64,000 nt of DNA from JAAZGD01 sp034003765 (lineage in GTDB: Bacteria > Bacillota > Clostridia > Peptostreptococcales > Anaerovoracaceae), in the NCBI GenBank assembly GCA_034003765.1, contig JAVEXZ010000004.1, forward strand, positions 57,645 to 121,644, written 5' to 3'. The notes beneath the pieces were generated by a model, which saw only the letters and a list, made by a program, of their open reading frames with translations, had not been told where the DNA came from and searched no databases. Each line of letters opens with the position of its first letter. Position 1 is the first letter of the stretch. Positions 53,872 to 60,823 of this stretch are shown in pieces. The translations under genes were made by a program, and so were the position numbers.

Positions 53872-54645
53872 ATGATTATAGAAAAGGTCTTTCAAGAAGG
53901 AAAATTTTACTTAGAGGACAGGACTATCAAGGATCTCCGCATAGGACTTGAGCTTTTAGCTCTGCAGCTTGACGATAATTCTTTGGGAGTAACCTACGTT
54001 CTTAAGAATGAATTAGAGCATTCTTGTGGGGCATCGCCTTTTTCTGGGAAGTATATTGGGATGTCAGCACTTGAATTGGCGGAACAAATATTCCATGGAC
54101 CTAATGTACTCTCAACCGCCTTAGCTATTGCTGCCCTTAATGCAGTGGCTCCCCCCATTCCTCAAGGCTTATTACAGAAGGAGGGCAACCGTGATGCTGT
54201 TTTCTCTGTGGATGTGGATAGCAAGGACACTGTAGGTGTGGTTGGACATATTGGACCGGTTATAAGAAGGTTAAAAGATCACCCTGGTATTCTACATATA
54301 TTTGAAAGAGATTTATCAAAAGGGGATAATCTAAATAATGAAGACAAGCAGGCTATATTACTCCCTGAGTGCGATGTGGTATTCGTTACTGGGGCTACAA
54401 TTATAAATGGCACTTTGGAAAATGTGCTGAGTTACTGTAGAAAAGCTCGAGAAGTTGTACTGGTAGGTTCCAGCGCACCCCTTTATCCCAAAGCTTTCGT
54501 GGGTTCTGGCCTTACAGTTATTGCAGGAACTCGTTGGCTGCCTGAAAACGGCCAAGAGATTTTAACTGGTGTTAGCCAAAGCGCAGGCATGCAGCAACTT
54601 ATCCGCCTTGGGAAAAAACTATCCCTTTCGGTTCCCAAGATTTAG
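53872..54645 (+). CDS. DUF364 family protein of the Mo-hydroxylase locus
   Basis: A 257-residue protein in two parts: an N-terminal DUF4213-like domain (LGVTYVLKNELEHSCGASPF, SALELAEQIF, ALAIAALNAVAPP) and a Rossmann-like C-terminal domain with VGVVGHIGPVIRRLKDH, PECDVVFVTGATIINGTLEN and REVVLVGSSAPLYPKAFVG. The family is called a putative heavy-metal chelator. Here it leads the operon with the radical SAM and methyltransferase genes, so a role in metal or cofactor delivery to the Mo enzyme is plausible. AAGGAGG precedes the ATG. Its last codons and terminator have been copied downstream. Confidence 0.78.
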   Translation: MIIEKVFQEGKFYLEDRTIKDLRIGLELLALQLDDNSLGVTYVLKNELEHSCGASPFSGKYIGMSALELAEQIFHGPNVLSTALAIAALNAVAPPIPQGLLQKEGNRDAVFSVDVDSKDTVGVVGHIGPVIRRLKDHPGILHIFERDLSKGDNLNNEDKQAILLPECDVVFVTGATIINGTLENVLSYCRKAREVVLVGSSAPLYPKAFVGSGLTVIAGTRWLPENGQEILTGVSQSAGMQQLIRLGKKLSLSVPKI

Positions 54646-54815
54646 TAAGATATGACCCAAAATCTTGGGCTTTTTTTGCCATGGGAAGAGCTGGCACTTT
54701 CGGTTCCCAAGATTTAGCAAGATATGACCTAAAATGTTGCGCTTTTTTTGCCATGGGAGAAACTGTCCCTTTCGGTTCCTAAGATTTACCTAGTTATGAC
54801 CCAAAGCCTGGGAGG
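54608..54815 (+). repeat. Triplicated gene end and terminator, about 72-bp unit
   Basis: Three degenerate copies (about 54608-54678, 54679-54750, 54751-54815) of a unit that holds the final codons of the DUF364 gene (SLSVPKI) and the following hairpin. Copy one keeps the hairpin, copy two is damaged by mutation, and copy three has lost it and merges into the ribosome-binding site of the radical SAM gene. Confidence 0.85.
54634..54677 (+). terminator. Intrinsic terminator after the DUF364 gene
   Basis: CCCAAGATTT ... AAATCTTGGG followed by seven Ts. The left arm lies within the last codons of the gene. The next gene is on the same strand 175 bases on, so partial read-through or a second promoter must feed it. 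Confidence 0.78.
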
Positions 54816-54819
54816 TTTT

Positions 54820-56625
54820 ATGAAAATTTTAAGCACAGTACAGACCATATGTCCTAAGTGCCACCAGGTAATCCCAGGCCATTATGTAAGTAAGGATGAC
54901 CAGGTTTTTTTATCTAAAACTTGTCCTGAACATGGGGACTTCTCCACATTTGTTGCCCCTTCACTTAGTGAATACCTAAAATGGACCTCTACCCCCACTG
55001 TAAATATCCCCCCCAAATCTCCTGAATTAGTGGGGGCCAATGAGGAGGTTGATGGCAGCCAATGCCCTTTGCATTGTGGGCTCTGCAACAATCATTTACA
55101 GACTCCTTGTTGCGTGCTTATTGAGATTACGCAAAGGTGCAACCAACACTGCCCATACTGCTTTGCATGTTCTGGATCAAAGGAAGATGATCCTATTGAA
55201 GCTGCTTTGACCTTGGATGTTATCGGAGAAAAGTTAGATCGCTTATTGGCATTGGGAGAAGAGAGGCCTTTTAATCTACAGTTCTCTGGAGGGGAACCTA
55301 CAGTTCGAGATGACTTGCCGGAGATTTTAGCTCTTGCAAGATCAAAGGGCTTTCCTTACCTTCAGGTAAATACTAACGGTAAAAGGCTTGCCCAAGAGCC
55401 GGGCTACGCACAAAGATTAAAAGCGGCTGGTGCCTCAGTTGTTTTTTTGCAATTTGATGGAACTGATGATAAAGTCTATCGAGAACTCAGAAATGAGAAC
55501 CTCTGGGAAATCAAAAAAAGAGCAATAGAAGACTGCCGACAAGCCCAGCTTCCAGTAACCCTAGTCCCTACATTGGTAAAGAATGTAAACATGGACCAGA
55601 TACCTAGCCTGCTAGAATTCCTTTGGGAAAATCTAGATATAGTCGCTGGTATTCACTTTCAGCCAGTAAGTTTCTTTGGTCGCTTTCCTGGAGACCTAAA
55701 GATGCAATCTCAGGAGAACAAGGTTACATTTTTTGAATTATTAAAAGAAATTGAAGTTGGTTCAGGTGGCCGAATCAAAGCCAAGGACTTGGTCCCAATG
55801 AATACGGGACACACCCTTTGTGGCTTCCACGGAACATTCCTAAGAGGGGATGATGGAAGCGTTTCACTTATCAAAGAGCCAGAAGGGGTTGAATACAATG
55901 AGGGTTATGAAAGTTTTGCTGGCTCCAGTGTCTTTGACAGCTTTGAAGAGATTGAAGACTTTCGAGGGGTTGGTGCTGGTGGCTCTGGGGAAAATACCCG
56001 GACTGCTGCTAGTGGGAAAGCTTGCTCATGTACTAAAGATCCTCTGCAAACAATTATAAAGGATAGGGGTTTTGTACTTAACAAGTGGGGAGCCAAGGGC
56101 CATGGTCCACACAATAAGTCAATAGGCCTTGAAGAAGGTGCCACTGAAAATGTTGTAAAATTAATTGTCTCTGCTGATAGGGAAGGTGGTGGTGTCCCTG
56201 TTACTGATGCTGGTGATAGTGCTGGTGTCCATGGTGGTGGTGTCCGCGGTGCTTGTGTCCATGGTGCTGGTGTCCATGGTGCTTGTGTCCATGGTGCTTG
56301 TGTCCATGGTGCTAATGTCCGCAGTACTGATGCTGATGCCCATTGTGCTGATGGTTCTCATGATATTCATGGTCTTGATGAAGCTCATGATGCTAATAGG
56401 GCTTATGAAATCCCCTTGGATTTCGATGAATTCCTGGGCTATATGAGAAGCCGAATGTTTACCATCTCCGCCATGGCTTTTCAAGATCTTATGAGCCTCG
56501 ATGGAGAACGGCTAAAAAGGTGCCGAGTTCATGTACTTGCACAAGACAATAGAATGATACCATTTTGTTCCTATAATACGTTATATCGCGAAAAAGATTT
56601 AGAAAAAGTGAGGTGCCTGCGTTGA
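54820..56625 (+). CDS. Radical SAM protein of the Mo-hydroxylase locus (TrsS-like)
   Basis: A 601-residue radical SAM enzyme. N-terminal zinc-ribbon-like TICPKCHQVIPGHYV, then CPLHCGLCNNHLQTPCC, then the cluster motif CNQHCPYC (Cys 107, 111, 114) and FSGGEPTVRDDLPEI, with TNGKRLAQ. The C-terminal part FTISAMAFQDLMSLDGERLK and RMIPFCSYNTLYR is conserved in proteins that I recall as TrsS, some of which are selenoproteins; here those positions appear to be Cys. Between about 345 and 530 is a long low-complexity insert, including a 5-residue Gly-Ala-Cys-Val-His repeat. GGAGG precedes the ATG. It overlaps the methyltransferase start. Confidence 0.8.
   Translation: MKILSTVQTICPKCHQVIPGHYVSKDDQVFLSKTCPEHGDFSTFVAPSLSEYLKWTSTPTVNIPPKSPELVGANEEVDGSQCPLHCGLCNNHLQTPCCVLIEITQRCNQHCPYCFACSGSKEDDPIEAALTLDVIGEKLDRLLALGEERPFNLQFSGGEPTVRDDLPEILALARSKGFPYLQVNTNGKRLAQEPGYAQRLKAAGASVVFLQFDGTDDKVYRELRNENLWEIKKRAIEDCRQAQLPVTLVPTLVKNVNMDQIPSLLEFLWENLDIVAGIHFQPVSFFGRFPGDLKMQSQENKVTFFELLKEIEVGSGGRIKAKDLVPMNTGHTLCGFHGTFLRGDDGSVSLIKEPEGVEYNEGYESFAGSSVFDSFEEIEDFRGVGAGGSGENTRTAASGKACSCTKDPLQTIIKDRGFVLNKWGAKGHGPHNKSIGLEEGATENVVKLIVSADREGGGVPVTDAGDSAGVHGGGVRGACVHGAGVHGACVHGACVHGANVRSTDADAHCADGSHDIHGLDEAHDANRAYEIPLDFDEFLGYMRSRMFTISAMAFQDLMSLDGERLKRCRVHVLAQDNRMIPFCSYNTLYREKDLEKVRCLR
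56190..56403 (+). repeat. 15-bp coding repeat in the radical SAM gene
   Basis: Degenerate units like ggtgcttgtgtccat encode (G-A-C-V-H)n over residues about 458-530, rich in His and Cys. The flanking part is a related Asp/His/Ala-rich sequence. Frame is kept. Confidence 0.85.
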
Positions 56626-57332
56626 CAGTAAAAAGACCCGGAGAATTTAGAATCACCAAAGAAGCCATTGAATTTTGCCAATTCCCTAAAGGTGCAACTA
56701 TACTTGATATTGGTTGTGGCGAAGGTGATACCAGTAGCTTTTTAACAGAAAATTATGGGCTTAAGGTAACTGGAATTGACCTTGATCCCAAAGCGGTTGA
56801 AAAGGCAAAAGCTCTGTACCCCCATTTAACTTTTAAAGAGGGGGATGGAGAATTCTTAGACGGTTATGATAGCCGTAGTTTTGATGGAGTAATGATGGAA
56901 TGCGTGCTGTCCCAAATCAATCTTCCAATAGAAGCTGTTCATGAATCCTACTGCGTTCTAAAGGTGGGGGGGAAACTTATCCTTAGCGGCCTTTACTATA
57001 GAGAGCCTTCAGAGGCTCTCTTAGAGGAACTAAAATTAACCGTTGAGGCTCACCAGGAAAAGCATAAAGCAGGACTTCTTACTGATGAAGAAAAAGATCA
57101 TAGCCCTTCGAAGTATAAGGTTAATGGTGTTCTTTTGCTGGACCCTCTTAGAGAAGACATTAAGGAAATGGGCTTTAAAGAAATTTTATTCCAGGATAAA
57201 ACAGATGAGTTAGCAACTTATGGTGCTGAAATCTTAATGGAAAAAGGATCCCTAGATGGATATATAGACGAAAAAGCCCAAAACAAAAATACTGGCTACT
57301 TCCTTATGATCTTTGAAAAAAAGGTAAAGTAA
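56622..57332 (+). CDS. Class I SAM-dependent methyltransferase (TrsM-like)
   Basis: A 236-residue methyltransferase. The SAM-binding motif is ILDIGCGEGDTSSFLTENYG, followed by VTGIDLDPKAVEKAKALYP and the late motif GGKLILSGLYYREPSE. The start is probably TTG at 56622: it overlaps the stop of the radical SAM gene (TTGA) and follows GAGGTG by six bases, whereas the alternative GTG at 56613 has no ribosome site. Tight coupling to the radical SAM gene suggests they act on the same substrate, perhaps a cofactor or peptide intermediate. Confidence 0.85.
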   Translation: MTVKRPGEFRITKEAIEFCQFPKGATILDIGCGEGDTSSFLTENYGLKVTGIDLDPKAVEKAKALYPHLTFKEGDGEFLDGYDSRSFDGVMMECVLSQINLPIEAVHESYCVLKVGGKLILSGLYYREPSEALLEELKLTVEAHQEKHKAGLLTDEEKDHSPSKYKVNGVLLLDPLREDIKEMGFKEILFQDKTDELATYGAEILMEKGSLDGYIDEKAQNKNTGYFLMIFEKKVK

Positions 57333-57426
57333 GTTATAAAGTCTAAAGAAAATATATTGGAGTAGTCACCTGAATCTTTACCCTGGCTAGGCTCCTTAGT
57401 AATAAAAGATGGCTGGAAATAACAAG

Positions 57427-57470
57427 GCTATTGAATATGGAAAAATAAGCTATTGAACACGGAAGAATAA
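57427..57470. repeat. 22-bp tandem duplication
   Basis: Two copies beginning gctattgaa, 57427-57448 and 57449-57470, in the gap between the methyltransferase and C-GCAxxG-C-C genes. Confidence 0.75.
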
Positions 57471-57508
57471 GCTATTTTTATAGAACATTATAAAGGGGAA
57501 GTAAAACG

Positions 57509-57877
57509 ATGGAAATGCGAATCCAAGAGTTAATGTTAGAAGGATACTGCTGCAGCCAGATCATAATGATCTTGGGATTAGAAAAACTAGGTAAAGAAAA
57601 CCCCGACCTTGTAAAATCAATGGCAGGCCTCTGTAAAGGTATGCATCTAGAGAAGACATGTGGAACTCTTTCTGCTGGCTTTTGCCTCCTTACATTGGTG
57701 GACCCTGCAAGAGCCCAAACTACTTATATACCAGAGTTAAATCAATGGTTTCTTGATACTTTCGAATCTACAGAATGCGATGAACTTGTTAGAGACGACC
57801 CTGCCATTATCGCTAGTTTGTGCCCAGAAATAATCCGAGCTAGCTTTGATAAAATCTCGGATATGATGGAATGGTAA
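57509..57877 (+). CDS. C-GCAxxG-C-C family protein
   Basis: A 122-residue helical protein of the redox-associated C-GCAxxG-C-C family: LMLEGYCCSQIIMILGLEKL, GLCKGMHLEKTCGTLSAGFC and LCPEIIRASFDKI. The Cys set is almost complete, with Thr-Leu-Ser replacing part of the central motif. Such proteins occur next to radical SAM and Mo-enzyme maturation genes (I recall DVU_1555). The function is unknown; a redox or metal-trafficking role is inferred from the Cys positions. GGGGAAG precedes the ATG, and the ligase gene begins three bases after the stop. Confidence 0.78.
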   Translation: MEMRIQELMLEGYCCSQIIMILGLEKLGKENPDLVKSMAGLCKGMHLEKTCGTLSAGFCLLTLVDPARAQTTYIPELNQWFLDTFESTECDELVRDDPAIIASLCPEIIRASFDKISDMMEW

Positions 57878-57880
57878 GCC

Positions 57881-59293
57881 ATGTATCTTGATCCTTGGGT
57901 TGCCGAAAAAATTAATATTCACATAAGCTCCGTGGGAGAAAATGTTCAGGTTCTTGGGCCTAGGTGCGAGAATGTGCTTGGGGATGAGAATGGTCCTTGG
58001 CACGAGTATTTTAATTGTAGATCACTAACCAGGGAAGCTCTTGATACTTACAGTGAAAATAAGAGAGTGGAATTAGTGGCTTTTCTCATGGAGAAAAGCC
58101 CTTTTTATAAGAAATTTTTAAATGGTATTATCGCCTCCACAGGTGGCGCTATTGATATTAGTGGGACCATGGATGCTAGTGAAGGCTTGTTTGATTGTGG
58201 ATCTACTGATTCTGGTGATGACATGGGTAATGGCGAGAAACTTGGCATTGATGTGGCCGCTGATACCCGTGGTGCCATTGATAATATGGAGAACATAGAT
58301 GCTGATGGGTCTATTAATTCTGTTAGAGGAATTAATTCTCGCAAGGACACGGATCCAGGCCAGCTTCTTGATCTCGCCAAAATTTTAGTTAGTAAGTGGG
58401 AACTTATCCCCTTCACTTGTGCCCAGGATATTATCAGCCAAGGTGAACAAATGCTTTGCGTTCATCCAAGCGAGATAAGCCGAATCGTAAGCCAGACAAC
58501 AAGTGGAACTACTGGTCCTTCAAAGCGCATATACTTCACCCCACAGGATCAGGAATTAACCCTAGACTACTTTCACCATGGCATGAAAATCATGGTGGCC
58601 CCCGGGGATAAGGTGCTGATCCTTCTCCCACATAAAAGTCCTGGGTCTCTTGGATTCTTACTTCAAGAAAGTCTTTTTCGCCTAGGCGCGGAAGGTTTTT
58701 TCGAGGATTCACTGGAAACCCTAGGGAAGGGATTTTCAATTGAAGGGGAAGCTCAAAAGAGATTAAAGAAATTGGGTTATGTCAGTGATGTCAGCAAAAT
58801 TGATCTACTAAAAATTAAGGAGATAACCGCTATTGTTGGTCCACCTTCCCTAATAGTCTCTTTGACAAAAACTTATCCCAGCATACACCCTCACTCAATT
58901 CTTATGACTGCAGACTTTGTTGCTGGTGAGGATAGAAAGGCAGTCAAAGATACATGGGGTTCAAGAATATTTGAGCATTATGGGATGACAGAAATGGGTC
59001 TTGGCTGTGCTATGAGCTGCCGAGACACAGAAGAAAATATGCCTGTAGGTTACCACATTAGAGAAAACGATTTATATATAGAGATAGTAGATCCTGTTTC
59101 AACAAAAATTCTCCCTCAAGGTGAATGGGGAGAAATAGTTGTGACGACACTTACTCGTATGGGAATGCCCCTCCTTCGTTATCGCACAGGGGATACCGGG
59201 CGCTTTCTAAAAGACCCATGCTCCTGTGGTAGCGTTTTAAAGAGGCTGGATCGAGTACAAAAAAGAAGTCAAAGCAAAAATATTAATGAATAG
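57881..59293 (+). CDS. AMP-dependent CoA ligase-like protein of the Mo-hydroxylase locus
   Basis: A 470-residue protein related to phenylacetate-CoA ligases. The P-loop is RIVSQTTSGTTGPSKRIYFT, with FEHYGMTEMGLGCAMSC and LRYRTGDTGRFLKDPCSCGS in the C-terminal half. The C-terminal Lys-bearing domain is short. Residues about 89-165 form a Gly/Asp/Ser-rich insert without homologous structure (DISGTMDASEG, MGNGEKLGID, NMENIDADGS). The N-terminus (SREALDTYSENKRVELVAFL) is family-specific. In the locus it may adenylate a cofactor or carboxylate and not a free acid for CoA. It follows the C-GCAxxG-C-C gene by three bases. Confidence 0.78.
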   Translation: MYLDPWVAEKINIHISSVGENVQVLGPRCENVLGDENGPWHEYFNCRSLTREALDTYSENKRVELVAFLMEKSPFYKKFLNGIIASTGGAIDISGTMDASEGLFDCGSTDSGDDMGNGEKLGIDVAADTRGAIDNMENIDADGSINSVRGINSRKDTDPGQLLDLAKILVSKWELIPFTCAQDIISQGEQMLCVHPSEISRIVSQTTSGTTGPSKRIYFTPQDQELTLDYFHHGMKIMVAPGDKVLILLPHKSPGSLGFLLQESLFRLGAEGFFEDSLETLGKGFSIEGEAQKRLKKLGYVSDVSKIDLLKIKEITAIVGPPSLIVSLTKTYPSIHPHSILMTADFVAGEDRKAVKDTWGSRIFEHYGMTEMGLGCAMSCRDTEENMPVGYHIRENDLYIEIVDPVSTKILPQGEWGEIVVTTLTRMGMPLLRYRTGDTGRFLKDPCSCGSVLKRLDRVQKRSQSKNINE

Positions 59294-59434
59294 CCGCGAA
59301 CCCTAGGGAGACAATTTGTTTTCTATATTTCCAAAACCCTCTTATTGACAGATGGGTTTGCTTGTAAATGTCATTTACATTCGTATGTTTTTGCTTATAT
59401 ACGAACGAATATGACCCTCTACGAATTGAGTTGT
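59294..59434. other. Convergent intergenic segment with two inverted repeats
   Basis: Contains TGTAAATG-T-CATTTACA (59370-59386) and TTCGTAT-N10-ATACGAA. Neither is followed by a proper T-run. They lie between the ends of convergent genes, so they may be terminators or recognition sites; no assignment is made. Confidence 0.4.
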
Positions 59435-59956
59435 TTATTTAGCCACTCTAACAGACATGGTTTTGAAAATAGCATAAGCTGGATCCCCAATCTTTAATTC
59501 AAGGTCATCAAGAGATTTTTTTGTAATCAAGACGATTAGTGGTATCCCTATATCTAAAATTATTTTAGACTTTTTATCATCATACATAAGGTCCTGTATC
59601 CTGCCTAAAAATACATTTCGGGCACTACTTACAAATGTCCCTTTGCTTATGATAATGTCTTCCGGCTTAATGTAGACCTTAACCTTGCCATCTAATGGGG
59701 TGGATACTGAAATCTTAACATCTCTTATTACAGCATACTGCATCCCTGCTTCATACTCGATGAAGGCATCAAAAACATTTTCCATTCTACGGCTGCTCAT
59801 CAAATAATTCTCAAGTTGAGACTCAGAAACTCTTATGTTTCTACCAATGTGGTGGGCTTCAATCTCTCCTCGTTTAATCATTTCATAGACTGTATATTTT
59901 GAAATCTTTAATTTTTGTGCCAACTCTTCTGGGGTATATAGGATTTCACTTGTCAT
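59435..59956 (-). CDS. HTH-TOBE regulator, probable molybdate or tungstate sensor
   Basis: A 173-residue protein. N-terminal excisionase-type helix-turn-helix: LYTPEELAQKLKISKYTVYE, MIKRGEIEAHHIGRNIRVSE. The C-terminal half has a TOBE/Mop-like domain: VKVYIKPEDIIISKGTFVSS, ARNVFLGRIQDLMYDDKKSK and KKSLDDLELKIGDPAYAIFK. TOBE domains bind molybdate or tungstate, so this is a ModE-like regulator with another DNA-binding head. It lies within the Mo-hydroxylase locus on the opposite strand, facing away from XdhC, and probably controls these genes or itself. Confidence 0.82.
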   Translation of the reverse strand: MTSEILYTPEELAQKLKISKYTVYEMIKRGEIEAHHIGRNIRVSESQLENYLMSSRRMENVFDAFIEYEAGMQYAVIRDVKISVSTPLDGKVKVYIKPEDIIISKGTFVSSARNVFLGRIQDLMYDDKKSKIILDIGIPLIVLITKKSLDDLELKIGDPAYAIFKTMSVRVAK

Positions 59957-59978
59957 TTGTCTGCCCTCCTTCTCCTTA

Positions 59979-60009
59979 CTTATCCTTCTCTTTCCTTATC
60001 CTTCTCTTT
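59979..60009. repeat. 16-bp tandem repeat at the edge of an assembly gap
   Basis: Two copies (59979-59994, 59995-60009) of cttatccttctctttc run into the N-run. The array probably continues within the gap. Confidence 0.75.
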
Positions 60010-60109
60010 NNNNNNNNNNNNNNNNNNNNNNNNNNNNNNNNNNNNNNNNNNNNNNNNNNNNNNNNNNNNNNNNNNNNNNNNNNNNNNNNNNNNNNNNNNN
60101 NNNNNNNNN
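60010..60109. other. Assembly gap, 100 N
   Basis: Exactly 100 undetermined bases. It removes the start of the XdhC-like gene and the promoter region shared with the HTH-TOBE gene. Confidence 0.98.
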
Positions 60110-60823
60110 GTTATGGCAAGAGACGGCCAATGGGCTGGTACAGTTGGAGGAGGTTCTTTAGAGGCAGAAGCCCAGAGGATCGCCAGGGAATCTTTTGATC
60201 TCCAAGAGCCTTTTGTCAAAGAGTTCAACCTAACTTCTGAACAAGTGGCAGGTTTAGATATGCGATGCGGCGGCAACCTCTTCATTCATTTTAAATATTA
60301 TTCCCCAGAGGAAGGTTTGGAATTTATAGAAACTCTTGGGACCAATTATCCTGTTTATGTATTTGGTTGTGGCCACATTGGTAGAAGCCTAGAACCACTG
60401 CTTAGGTTTTTGGATTTTGATACTATTATGCTAGATGATAGGGCTGAGTATGCATCAAGGGAACACTTCCCACAAGCATCAGATGTTATAGTAATTGAGG
60501 ACTATAACAAGGCTTTTGAAAAAATAAGGCCAGAAGGCAACTCCTTTATTGTAATCGTTACTCGGGGCCATTTTGGCGATTATCAAGTTCTTAGAGATGC
60601 CCTAACAAAACCCCATGCATATATTGGAATGATTGGTAGCAAGACAAAAATACAGGAAATCTATACCCGATTAATGGATGCGGACGGAGTATCCCAAGAA
60701 ACTCTTGACCATGTTCACTCTCCAATCGGACTCAAGATAGGGGCAGTAACTCCGGAAGAAATTGCCGTAAGTATTGCCAGCCAACTTATTGCTGTTAGAA
60801 AAAGCCTAGAGGACTCAAAATAA
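60110..60823 (+). CDS. XdhC family molybdenum hydroxylase accessory protein, 5' end in gap
   Basis: The visible 237 codons begin in the gap and give most of an XdhC/CoxI-type protein. Early conserved part: GTVGGGSLEAEAQRIARES and DMRCGGNLFIHF. NAD-like Rossmann part: PVYVFGCGHIGRSLEPLLRF, SFIVIVTRGHFGDYQVLRDA, AYIGMIGSKTKIQEIYTRL and the end SPIGLKIGAVTPEEIAVSIA. XdhC-type proteins bind and sulfurate the Mo cofactor and help insert it. The stop overlaps the next ATG by one base, so it is co-translated with the MobA-like fusion. Length and start cannot be stated. Confidence 0.88.
   Translation, partial: VMARDGQWAGTVGGGSLEAEAQRIARESFDLQEPFVKEFNLTSEQVAGLDMRCGGNLFIHFKYYSPEEGLEFIETLGTNYPVYVFGCGHIGRSLEPLLRFLDFDTIMLDDRAEYASREHFPQASDVIVIEDYNKAFEKIRPEGNSFIVIVTRGHFGDYQVLRDALTKPHAYIGMIGSKTKIQEIYTRLMDADGVSQETLDHVHSPIGLKIGAVTPEEIAVSIASQLIAVRKSLEDSK

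Noticed and set aside
59957..60823. XdhC coding sequence starting left of the gap
   Set aside because: That reading depends on translating N and a low-complexity repeat; only the part from 60110 is supported.
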